Of a DNA stretch of 64,000 bases, positions 32,296-42,521 are shown one piece after another. The position numbers and the translations under genes were made by a program. Source of the stretch: Drechslerella dactyloides (taxonomy: Eukaryota > Ascomycota > Orbiliomycetes > Orbiliales > Orbiliaceae). The DNA lies in the NCBI GenBank assembly GCA_020064725.1, contig JAGTWJ010000002.1:3782001-3846000 (forward strand), given 5' to 3'. The first letter of the stretch is position 1, and each line of letters starts with the position of its first letter. Under the pieces are notes generated by a model. It was not told the DNA's origin, did not search any database, and worked only from the letters and a program-made list of their open reading frames with translations.

Positions 32296-33060
32296 CTACA
32301 GGCCTGCGAAGAGGTCGTCTATGGCGGTTCGTTTCTTCGTCGTGTTGGTATCATCAACGGCTGTGGTGTCAATGTTGGTGTCGGGGCTGCGGCTGGCGGC
32401 CCGCGCGGTTCGTATCTCGACGGTTTGTCTCTTTGGTGGGTTGGTGTTTGGGATGTGAGGCTGGTAGAGGAGGGCGGCGGAGTCACGGCTGATTAACTCG
32501 CCGAGGTCTTCCTGTGCCTCTTCGTCGCCTTGACTTGTTGGCTTGTCGACGGGCTGTTGGAGTGAGACTTCTTCCGTCCGGTGGGCGGCTACGACGTGGC
32601 GGTCGTCCGTGCGGGTGAATGGTTCGAGGACGCTATGGATTCGCGCGAGACTGCCGAGGAGGACCATGCCGAGGCCGGCGTACTGCGTCGAAGTTGTGAG
32701 ATGTGTGAATGCTGCGTAGGAAGCTGGTATCACGGTATCCTGGAGGCGAGAGAGCAGTGCGGCGAACGTTGCGTCCGCGGCGAGCTGATCTCGCAGGTGT
32801 TCGTCCCCATCGTCATCGTCAGAGTCGTCGGTGGACTCGTCGGTGGGGTCATCTGGGAAGGCAGTCTGTAGATGCAGCAGGAGGCGCTCGACGGCGCGTT
32901 TGAGAATGCGGAGATGTTTGAACCAGAGGGAGGTGCGGTGCTGGTTTCTGGCCTTGTAAAGGTGGAGGTGCAGGAGGTTGCGCTCGTGTTCGAGGATGGC
33001 AGCGAGGGATGCGGGGGAGCTGGCACGCGGAGGACTCTGAGCTGCGGCAGCGGGGGGCAT
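32296..33060 (-). CDS. RMP1: RNase MRP subunit RMP1-like protein
   Basis: Single-exon frame of 254 residues from the chosen start. The N-terminal third holds the RMP1 signature: an acidic/leucine helix followed by LYKARNQHRTSLWFKHLRIL, matching the family pattern of a conserved RNQHR followed by a tryptophan. RMP1 is a protein found in RNase MRP, the ribonucleoprotein that processes pre-rRNA and some mRNAs. An Asp-rich stretch (DDSDDDDGDE) follows, then a helical region, and the C-terminus is Arg/Thr-rich and variable. The frame stays open upstream to an ATG at 33243, but that part is unconserved and contains an acceptor-like CTCTCTACAG, so MPPAAAAQSPP at 33060 is the preferred start. The call rests on one motif. 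Confidence 0.72.
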   Translation of the reverse strand: MPPAAAAQSPPRASSPASLAAILEHERNLLHLHLYKARNQHRTSLWFKHLRILKRAVERLLLHLQTAFPDDPTDESTDDSDDDDGDEHLRDQLAADATFAALLSRLQDTVIPASYAAFTHLTTSTQYAGLGMVLLGSLARIHSVLEPFTRTDDRHVVAAHRTEEVSLQQPVDKPTSQGDEEAQEDLGELISRDSAALLYQPHIPNTNPPKRQTVEIRTARAASRSPDTNIDTTAVDDTNTTKKRTAIDDLFAGL

Positions 33061-33362
33061 GCCGCTTGCTGGAGACCAATGTAGCTGGCGAGTCGCGATG
33101 GTGGTGTCACCGTGATGCGATTCGATATCGATGTCTGTAGAGAGGTTTAATGAAATCAAAGCTAGTGGACTAAAGCAGTTGTACGACCAACTGCCCGATG
33201 CATCTCGCTTGCTGAACGACGACCGTCCAACCCGCATCTCCACAATCCATCCCTCCCTCCATCCTTCGACTACTCATCTCATCTCATTGAGTACACACAC
33301 GCATACAGTACCACCCGAGGCATCGAAATTTACAAATATCAGATCCTACAGTGACGGCGAGA
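33061..33362. other. Divergent promoter RMP1 / CWC21
   Basis: A 302-base gap between divergent start codons. It may include an intron in the RMP1 5' leader (acceptor-like sequence at about 33133-33142 on the minus strand). It contains CATC-rich leader sequence before CWC21. Confidence 0.45.
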
Positions 33363-34451
33363 ATGTCCTCAAACGTCGGCCTCTCCACGCCCCGCGGCAG
33401 CGGCACCTCCGGCTACGTCCAGCGCAACCTGTCGCACATCCGCCCGCGCGACCCGAACAACTCGTACAATCCCAAGGACCACGACAAATTCCAGCGGCAC
33501 CAGCAACGGCAGCCGGATAAAGGCATCCTGGAGCATGACCGCAAGCGCAACGTGGAGGTCAAGTGTCTCGAGCTGCAGGATAAGCTTGAAGATGAAGGGT
33601 GAGTACCTCCCATACCTACCCAACATCAAGATGCCCATCTACTGCCCCTGCGGATTGTGCATACGCTCGCCTGTACTGTTATACGGACGGCGGTGGATTG
33701 GGTTGGAATACCTAGCTGACATGCGATGGCAATGCAGGATGGCGGAAGACGAGATCGAAGAGCGGGTGGCCGCGCTGCGTAAGACGCTGATGGGACAGCT
33801 GGACGCGCAGGGCGTCGACGCGAAGGGACTCAAGGCGCACCAGGTCCACGAGCTCGCACAGGCAAAGATGGGTACGTACCCTTCGACTCTCCCCCATATG
33901 CATATACAATTTTATATACATGACGAACACGCGCTAATATGATATCTACAGCTGAAAACGCCCGCCTTCAACGCGCCCTGCAAATCTCCGCCGACTACGA
34001 GGAAGGCAGCCACTGGAAACGCCAGGCCGAGGAAAAAGCCCGCCGCGCGGAAGAAAATACCGCGAAGGAAGTACTCGCCCAGCAAGAACGCGAGCGCCAA
34101 AAGCTACGACAAATCGAAGAGGAGCTGCGCCGTGAGAAGGAACGTGACGCCGCCCTCCGACGCCGCAACAGACGGGACCGCAGTGACAGCCGCAGCCGCA
34201 GCCGGAGCCCCAGTCGGAGTCGGAGTAGGAGTCGAGGAGGAGCAGCTGGTGGGCGGCGGGTGGAGAGGGATAGCAGGTCGAGGTCGAGGTCGCGGGGCAG
34301 CAGTTACGATAGTCGGAGCAGAAGCCGGAGCAGGAGCAGGAGTGGAAGTGTGGACAGGCGGCGGCGAAGCGTCAGCGACAGCCGCAGCAGGAGCAGAAGT
34401 CGCAGCTACAGCGCCGATAGGGAACGGAGGCGATACAGCGATCGCGAGTGA
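33363..34451 (+). CDS. CWC21: Pre-mRNA splicing factor CWC21 with RS domain
   Basis: Spliceosome protein of the Cwc21/SRm300 family, bound near Prp8 and Snu114 in activated spliceosomes. Exons 33363-33598, 33738-33871, 33952-34451 give 289 residues. The start encodes MSSNVGLSTPRGSGTSGYVQ, the invariant N-terminus of the family. The Cwf21 domain follows: KGILEHDRKRNVEVKCLELQ and DEIEERVAALRKTLM. Exon 3 encodes a charged coiled coil (ENARLQRALQISADYEEG, RQKLRQIEEELRREKE) and then an Arg/Ser-rich tail of about 110 residues with many RSRSRS units, which is longer than in yeast and like the SR tails of metazoan SRm300. The tail is encoded by imperfect CGGAGC-like repeats (about 34184-34440). Both introns sit at phase-consistent sites. 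Confidence 0.94.
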
Positions 34452-35186
34452 TCGATCTACCTGCCGTCTCTTATTCCTCGTACATGATTTGGCCAAGCGT
34501 TAATGTTGACGCTGGTCAAGTCCGCAGAATGAAATTGATGGGATACGTCCATGCATCCATCGCACGTATCATTACCCCGTCTACGCTTGTACAATAGCAT
34601 CTGTCACGACCGTTACGAGTATATATGCATATACCCGCAATTTTCATACCTTCATCGTTTCGACGCGTGCTGATGCGCATCTGCAAAACGGCATTCAAAA
34701 ATCTGGTCTCTCGTGACAATGCATCTGGTAAACGCCGTCTATCATGCCAATCGTATAATACAAGCGAGTGTCTAGAATAATAGAACGAAGAACTGCTGCA
34801 GGTGTCCAAAATGGATCGAAAGCGAGCATGCATAGCAAAACTTCGTAGAACCAAACCGAACCGAATCTTCCAGTCTCATCCACTGCATTAGGCATTACAA
34901 CTGTATAGTACCGGTATCGTATACCGGGTATACTCCACATATACAACCAAAGACAAGCACACCTTCCGCAGAAGCATATGCACGGGTGCCAACCGCTCGC
35001 GAAACAGGAAACGAGAAACTCCATACATGATGCAACCCATCAACGACGACAACGACAACGCTGTAGTTATGCGCTAGATGCAAAACTCGGACCCCGCATT
35101 TATTGTCAAAGAATGAAGAAATTGTATTCGATGACCAACCGATCAATCATTACAGCCATGAGGTGGAACACCAATGAAATGCACCC
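34452..35186. other. Convergent CWC21 / mannosyltransferase 3' region
   Basis: About 0.73 kb between convergent stop codons. Open frames are short and have no recognisable content. Nothing else was seen. Confidence 0.5.
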
Positions 35187-36354
35187 CTAAGCATCGTAGG
35201 TCCCCTTGTCGACCTTGGAGTACCCGCGAGGGCGATGCATGGCCCAGTAAACGGTGTATCCGACCAGTCCGGCGAGCAGGCACCCGCCGAGGACAAGATG
35301 TGGCACATGGTGTTGCATCTATGAACGACGTTAGCAGGTCTTCAACACTTGCTAGAAAGATAAAGTGGAGTGAAATATCCTTACCCAGAAGATGGTCTGC
35401 GCATCCTTGGTGTGCCACGAGCTGCCCTTGTACACCTTGAAGAAGCTCCAAGGCTTATGCTGCTGCTCGTCGCCCATCAAGATGCGCACTCGCGCCGACT
35501 CCTCCAACGATAGCCCCGTCCACTTTTTCCAGATGATGCTGAGGAATAGCGGGCCTGTGGACGCCATGATGGTGATGTATGGCATGACCCAGTGTCTGTC
35601 ATAGCTCTGCAGCACGTCCGTGACCCGGACGAAGAAAGGGTGCTCGGGTGTGCTGCCCATGACGTCGTTGGAGATGCCCGTGGGATCGGTCTTGCGCGCC
35701 CACGACGGGTACGCGAGGAGGGGGTCAAGTTTCCGCTGGCAGCCCTGCAGTTGCATTCCGGAGACAGGTTAGAAACTCGTGTTTCGTTTCAAGAGTTCAA
35801 ACAACGTGCGTGTATGGGAGAATGGCGGCAGCATACCACGTCCATGTCGATATATATGCCGCCGAACTTGCGCAGGGCAAAGTAGCGAATGACGTCCGCG
35901 CGCATGATGGGGTGGTCGTAGCCGTCATACGTCTCCAGGAACCAGGGGTATTCCTTCTCGATAAAGTCGCGCGCGACATCGTCGGTCCATAGCTAAGATT
36001 CACGACACAGCGTCAGCCTGTAGCTTGTGAAATCATTCCTCCCCAGCATCCTGGTATGCTGATGCTCTCGCTAACCTTGTACTCGTATTCCGGGTGCAGG
36101 TCCCGGCACTCCTTCTGTGGCGTCTTCCACTTCTCCGGGATGTCCGCGGTTTTGTATGTCTGGTGGATGATCTTGGGTATCAGCGCCGGCCGGCGAGCGA
36201 ACTCTTCCGCCGCGTCGACGTCCACCTCGGCCTTGGGGATCAGGTCCTGCGAGACATCTTCGAAGAGCAGGGAGATGAGCGTGGAGACGCTGTAGGTGGC
36301 GTAGGCGATGCCGAGAGCGACGGCTATAAGAAAGTAGACGAAGCCGCGACGCAT
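35187..36354 (-). CDS. SUR1: Mannosyl-phosphoinositolceramide synthase catalytic subunit-like (SUR1/CSH1 family)
   Basis: Golgi glycosyltransferase with a DXD motif that, in the SUR1/CSH1 family, transfers mannose from GDP-mannose to inositol phosphorylceramide. Exons in gene order 36354-36076, 35992-35837, 35744-35385, 35318-35187 give 308 residues. A signal-anchor lies at the N-terminus (FVYFLIAVALGIAYATYSV). The catalytic domain shows IPKIIHQTYKTADIPEKWK, LWTDDVARDFI, HPIMRADVIRYFALRKFGGIY and then IDMDV with the DXD (DMD), NDVMGSTPEHPFF and STGPLFLSIIWKKW. A second membrane span near the C-terminus (HLVLGGCLLAGLVGYTVYW) is typical of this family. The gene depends functionally on GDP-mannose imported by the GMT1-type carrier. 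An OCH1-type N-glycan mannosyltransferase is a less likely alternative, given the C-terminal span and motif context. Confidence 0.88.
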
Positions 36355-36902
36355 CTTTCTGGGGCCCGGGATCGCGCACCGGGTGTAGCGGGAGATGAAG
36401 GAAGCCGTCGTGTCGTTTCCTCCCTTCGTGCTGTTCTGGGTCGTCGGTTGTCCTTTCCGGGGCAGAGCGGATGGATCCGAGGAGGTTGAGGCCGGGAAGC
36501 AAAGGCGGCGCTGACCGTCACGTGTTTAGGGGCGCGGGCGGCGTCTTTGTCCCGATCCAGCGTAGACGGTCTTGGCGCCGAATTTTATACGCCCTTCGAC
36601 AGTATCCATATATTCTCGACGTAGACGACGCTGTTGAAAACATACCCGGTCACCGCCACCATCTCATCTCAAGGCTGCCGTCCAGAAGACGCATCGAGCG
36701 CCCTGCAGCAGCTAACTAGCCAATACAAGTCCGTCTCCGAATCGGGCGACCGCCAGTCGAGACACCTCCAACATACTCGGTCTTCAACGTCAAATTCGAA
36801 TTCCGCCTCCTGCATACTGCATATCGTGCCTCCCCCCACGGCAAGACAAAGCAAACCACCCCTTCCCGCCTGACAGGCCGCCTCTCATCCCACCTGGCAA
36901 AA
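36355..36902. other. Divergent promoter mannosyltransferase / TIM8
   Basis: About 0.55 kb between divergent start codons. GC-rich next to the mannosyltransferase. No defined element was recognised. Confidence 0.5.
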
Positions 36903-37329
36903 ATGGACGGCTCCAGCAGCACGCCAGACATCAATCTGAACGATCTCTCGCCGAATGACAAGAAGGAACTGCAGCAGTTCGTCACAAACGAAGCGCAGAA
37001 GGCCAAAATCCAGAGCAGTACGCCGACCTCCTTTCCTCCTGTCTACCCTGATCGCTGCCTTGCAATATAATCTGCATGCTTCGGCCGCCCCATACCAGAC
37101 AAACACAATACGATACCGCGTGACGCGCCGTGCTAACGGGTTGTTCTTCCATGGTTTAGCCGTCCACTATCTGACCGACATGTGCTGGAAGCGGTGCATC
37201 ACGTCCAGGATCTCCTCGGGCTCAATGGACTCCTACGAGAGGCCGTGCATGGAGAACTGCGTGGACCGGTACATCGACTCGCAGGTCGCTGTGCTCAAGC
37301 ACCTTGACAAGCTGCGCAATTCATCGTAG
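36903..37329 (+). CDS. TIM8: Mitochondrial intermembrane-space chaperone TIM8
   Basis: Small Tim protein that, with Tim13, escorts hydrophobic precursors through the intermembrane space to the TIM22 route. Exons 36903-37017 and 37160-37329 (142-base intron) give 94 residues. Twin CX3C motifs are present: CWKRC and CMENC, separated by 16 residues as in Tim8. The N-terminal helix (LSPNDKKELQQFVTNEAQKA) fits. A GTACGC donor and TTTAG acceptor restore the TVHYLTDMCWKRC reading. No presequence is expected, since import uses the Mia40 disulfide relay. Confidence 0.94.
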
Positions 37330-39850
37330 TTGGCCAGGCCTGCCTGCTTGTCACCCCGGCCGAATATCCCTCGGAACGCCTGTACTCTGCATACACATAC
37401 TTATACATTACATATGTGTATGTATGTACATGCGCATTGAGCATACTATCGGACCGCGTGCTTCGCCACAGTGCTCCGCCTTGCTGCTTGGATATAATAC
37501 CCACTTTACACCGATCTTTATTCGACGCTATAGACACGCGTTTGATATACCGTCTACGATACGCCATTATATAATTCATTGCTCAGACTCCCGCTCGACG
37601 TGTTCGGCTGAGCTGGAACCTTAGGCCACCTCACTCCTCTTTTCTTCTCCTGCTTCTTCTTCTGCTTCTTACACTCTTTCCGACGCACGCGCACGAAAAC
37701 GTTTATAATTCCCCGGACGACTGCCTGACAGAATTCTAAATAAAGATACCGCACATGTCAAGCCACAAGGCAGGGACGTCCACCTGAGCAGAAACGTCAA
37801 AAAACGGAGGGGGAACAGCATTCCGAGAAAGGGGCTGCCCCACTTCCATATCTTTGTTTCAGGTTTTGTTGTGCGGTTGGATCCACTGTTGGATTCGACA
37901 GGGCCCCACAAGCAGCTAAGGGGTAGCTATCCACCAATTTCCACACTGGCTTTACCTCGTGCTTCGTCCCAGGAAGAATGTTTATTCCGACAGGATGCCG
38001 TGCATGGCGGAGGGGTGGCTGCTGAGCTGTCACGACACCGGAACTTTCCAGGCTGCTACTATAGCACCACAACCTCAACTATACTCACCTCTTTGGGCAA
38101 ACCGATATGTGATCAATGCGTACCGACCATTCCTAGGATCCTGAACAGCAGATGGCGACCTTATAGCCTTGTCCCTGTAAATACATAACGTTGATAGATT
38201 TGAATTTTTGTGTACATATATAGCTCTAAGCAATGCACTCGCAAATGTTAGATTAACGTAATACCTGTAGAATATTTACGCAGTATACAACGACATAGTC
38301 AAGGATATATACCGACAAAACCTTCATTACGAGTGCCACAAGTACTAAGCCAAGTCATCGGTGATTAAGTTGGTATCTCGGAGCCTTGCTGCATCTGCAT
38401 ACGGTGCACGTGCACATCTGCGTGAAGCTCGATGACTGCCTATATAGACCGACTATACATAAACTTACTTCGAGACGGCTGTAAAACCGCCAACTGATAT
38501 CAGCGTAACACACGAGCCGCATTGCAAAAATATTGGTAATCATTCCGAGCTTGAGCTCGAGCTACGTAAGCTTAGAATAGAGCAGCCAGAAATACATCTG
38601 AGGCTGAAATGAAGTCAACATGCGACGACCAAGTAGTAATCATCATTTCCTCTATCTCTACCCGGATGTCTGTCTAGAGACCAGAACAAAAGATTTATGT
38701 TCTCCTTCTCATCCCTCGCTATCGTACACGTGCACATCCACACTCGCATAGATTAAAGTATCCAGCGCTGGAAAAAGTACCCGGATAAACCCTGCAGTGT
38801 GCAAACAGCATATGAAAACCCCCATCCCGTCCATCCACCGGTGGGGGCCTCAAAAAGTCGACTGATCGACCGACCAACCAGCCGACCAACTTTCCCACCC
38901 ATCCATCATTCATCCGCCCATCCACCAACCCGTGTGTCGTCGTATCGTGTATGTTTGCGTGCGCTAAAATGTCGTAACGTAACCGAGAGCCGTAGGTACA
39001 TTTTATCCTCGCTCTCACGCAAGCTGGTAAAAAAACTCGAATCCAAAAAAGAAAAAAAAAGAAGTGAAGTTGAGAAAGCAAAACAGGTATGAAAACAAAT
39101 GTGGAATTTGAAGGAGAGGAGGGTAGAAAAGAGTGTGTAAGAAGCTCAGAGCTAGGACAGCGAGCTAGACAAAGGTGAAGGACGCCGCCAGAGAGGGGGT
39201 TTGATTAGCATTAGCAAATAACTCCTCCAGCTGGGGCCACAAGGAAATTGTGTACAGCGAAGCAGATCTGTGAATGAGGAGGAAAAGAAAGGAAAAGTCG
39301 ATTGCAAAGATGCTAGCTTGCAAAGGGAAGAGGTGGTATAAGCCGTTAGATCGAACAAAGCAAAAAGGGTAGTGAAAATAACCAGTGCAAGGACCGAAAA
39401 AAAGAACATGAGGGTATGCCGCCGTAAACTTTGGTAACTCATACAAAAGAAAAATGTGAAAGAAAATGAATCCCAAACGATAATTTTTTTCCCCAAGAAC
39501 ATGAACACAAAAATGATCCAAATATCGCTCAAAATGCTAGACGTAAGGGGTTTTCCACGCAGTGCGGGGGTGAAAGGTATATGCAGTAATATTTACAGAA
39601 GAATCGAAGCGTTCCCGTTTGAAAGGAGTCGAAAGCCTGAGTTTCGCTGCTGTCGTCAACGCGGTTTGTGGTGTTGGTGGCCGAGTGGCACAGCTAATTC
39701 GTGTTTGTGTAACGCTGGGCAATCGCCGGCAGGCGCTGTCGTGCCACATCCTGTCATTTGGTCGGATGAACGCAGCAAGATTGCATGGACGGACACGGGA
39801 CCTGGCATGCGATCGGTCATTGTAACGGTGCGTGTGCTCGTCCGTGAAAT
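37330..39850. other. Gene-free convergent region between TIM8 and the serine-rich gene
   Basis: About 2.5 kb between two convergent stop codons, AT-rich between 38.2 and 38.7 kb. Only short open frames occur, none with recognisable content. The right part probably includes 3' untranslated sequence of the serine-rich gene. No tRNA, repeat array or transposon feature was recognised. Confidence 0.5.
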
Positions 39851-42521
39851 TTACTGAGTCCGGCGGTGTTTGAGGCCGACGACGAGAAGGGCAATGATCG
39901 CGCCGATGACGAATAGGCCGACTACGCTCAGGATTCTGTTGAGGTTTCTCCACCACCGGGCGTTATCCCACCGGCGGCCTTCCTCGAAAGTCGTGACGCT
40001 GGGCAGGGACTCGGTGTCGAAGCTGTCGGAGTAGTGCGTGATGCTGGGGCCGCGGACGTGCGATGACTGGCTGCGCGGCATAGAGTTTCCGGAGACTGCG
40101 CGTCGGATTTCTTGTCGCTCTCGTCGTTCTCGTCGCTTCTGCGGAGGTAGGCTGTAGAAGGCGCCGATGAACCAAGCTGTGATATGATCGATGACCGTTA
40201 GCGATGAGACGCACTAGCTGCCGATGGGTGGATGCATACGCGTGTGCGCATTCGTGCAGATGTAACTTACCTATCGGACAGACAAATCCGATACAGGCCA
40301 GGATGAGGTGGACGTTAATCCGCTCCGACCTGTCAATGGGATAGTTGTCGAGACGCGGCTGGTTGAATTGATCGCGAAGATCCTGTCCTTCAGGGTTGAG
40401 AGTCCCCATCCATGCGATGGGCGTGTTTGCGGCGTGATTGTTGATGCGTTGCAGGTGGGCAGCTTGTGGTCGTCGAACGGCGGTGATGGCAAGATCGTCT
40501 TCATCGTCCTCCTGATGGTTTGGCAGTGGTGCCCCGCGGCCATAATATACTCTGCCAGATGTTTCACGTTAGCATACATGCCCCTCCGTGCCCTATTACG
40601 CCTATTACGCCCATTATCAAGCAGTGGAGCTGTCGCTGCACCACCCCGGCAACTTCCTTTCCTTAGTGGTTTGAGGGGTCTGTCTCACCTTGCCCATTCG
40701 GGAACCGACCGTTTGTCCAAATTACTGTATTGACGGCTTAGGCCTTCGCTCGAGTCGCTGGGCGAGAGGACGGTTCCTCGCTGGCTGCGCGGGCCTTCGA
40801 TCTGTTGCAGAAATTGCGGGCTGTAGCCTTTGACGTTTTGCACGTTTAGGGCAGGTGCCGAAGACGTCGTACCGAAACTAGTCGCCGCCTCTGAGAAGGT
40901 CGTGGAGTTCGTGCCAACCCGTCCAAACAGGCTATGAGAATGTGGCCGGTCGCCGCCGCTGCTCGAGGGGATAGCATGTGAGCCTTCATCTTGTGCGACC
41001 TGCATCCGCGCTCGTTTGGGCTTGCTGATCTTGAGGGGAGCAGGTGTCTCGAGGATCCAAGAGAGCGCAGGTTGGATTTCGGGGTACTGGACTGCATCTA
41101 TAGACGGAGTGCCATCAGGGGTCACAGCTTCAGTTTCCTGCTGCGTCCGCCCCTTCTTGAGGATTGACTTTGGGAGCTTCGGTAGGGCGGGTATGAGAGA
41201 GGCGACACCGCTTTTTCCCTGAAATGTCGAGCCGGGCGACCGTTCTGGTGGGGTGGGCAGCGGTCGGGAAGGCGGTAGGCCGATAGCGCTGATGCTAGAG
41301 ATGTACGAGCTGCTCGAATTTTTGCTCGATCCTCTGGAAACTTGCGGTGGAGAATTACGGCGCCGATGATTGATATCACCAGGACGTGAGCGCGGTCGCG
41401 AGCCTCCCGAGCTTGAAGTGGACGATCTGCTACGAGTGCCTGTGCTTCCGGATCGCGACGAATGCGACCCAGATCTCGATCGGTGTGACGACACAGGCGT
41501 TGCGTTTAGCGGACTGTGCGGGACCAAGCGAATTGTCGACTTGTACGCAGCGGCGCGGAGCAGTGGGGTTTCCGGGATTGGCGGTGGCGGCGGGAAATTT
41601 TGAACGATGTTAAAGATATTTACTTCTGTTGAAGTCTTCGGTTCGCTCGATGAGGTCGATTGGGATTGCTTTCTTTCTAATTCTTTTTCGTCGAAATTCA
41701 AATCAAAGTCGTTGACGGTGGGGACAGTGGCGGCTTGCGCAACAATGTAGTCGGTCGAAGGTAGGTGCGCTGCACTGGTTAGTTTGGAGAAAAATGAACG
41801 AGTGTGGTCAGCTTTTTCGCTGGGGGTGCTTTTGGACGTGGAAAGAGCGGATGCAGATGGCTTGGAGGAGATGATTTTCAGCGCATTGCTCGTCGAAGGA
41901 CTCCTTCGGACGAATCTGATGGTGGAGGTGTCCTGCGGGGGACCACTATTTGAATATCAATTGTCAGTCGAGACCCAGTATTTCCCATACTCCTATTTTA
42001 AGAAGTAGAAAAGACTCGCGGGCAGCTGTCAAAGGAAAAAAGACCGCTGCTGGAACAAAGGAAGGCTTGGAAATTAACCAAATCGACGGTGTGCCCGTCG
42101 GCGGCTGTCAGAGAGTAAGACTGTATTGCACTTACGTGTAAGGCGGAAGACCTGACGGCACTCTAGCAGCATCCGAGCTTTTCACCGAACTGCTGCGGCT
42201 CGAGCCCCTCACGACCTGCAAGGTCAGGGTCGAGCCTTTCTTCTCGCGCGACGAGCTGCGGCTCGTTTTCGCCGTTCGTCTACTTGTGACACTGGTCCCT
42301 CGCGATGGCACGCTGTCGTTCTCATCATTGTACTTGGATGCTTGCTGAAGACCCGCCTCGAAGGATTCTGTGCGCTGGTGTTGCGACTTTTTGCTGGACA
42401 AATTGTGGAACAGGACCTGTGTTGACGCTAGCGAACTTGAAACGTCTTCTGCCTGCTTGATCCCGGCTGCATTTATCTGGGAGTTGGACCGCTGGTGAAG
42501 TGGCCGCCGTCGGCTGTCCAT
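39851..42521 (-). CDS. Uncharacterised serine-rich protein with two C-terminal membrane segments
   Basis: Four exons in gene order 42521-42136, 41945-40689, 40551-40271, 40176-39851 join in frame to 749 residues. The first 545 residues are Ser/Arg/Pro-rich and probably disordered: the start MDSRRRPLHQRSNSQ, many SRSS runs, a PPPPP tract (NFPPPPPIPETP), and PKLPKSILKKGR. A hydrophobic segment at about 626-652 (INVHLILACIGFVCPIAWFI) is followed by a basic stretch (KRRERRERQEIRR) and a second span at about 723-743 (ILSVVGLFVIGAIIALLVVG), then a short basic end. This suggests a membrane-anchored protein with a long cytosolic phosphorylatable N-terminus. Similar serine-rich proteins are, to my memory, widespread in filamentous ascomycetes without known function. 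The intron sites (GTAAGT, GTGAGA, GTAAGT) are clean. Confidence 0.82.

Noticed and set aside
33061..33243. Longer N-terminus for the RMP1-like protein
   Set aside because: The extra 61 residues are unconserved and contain an acceptor-like splice signal; the ATG at 33060 is preferred.
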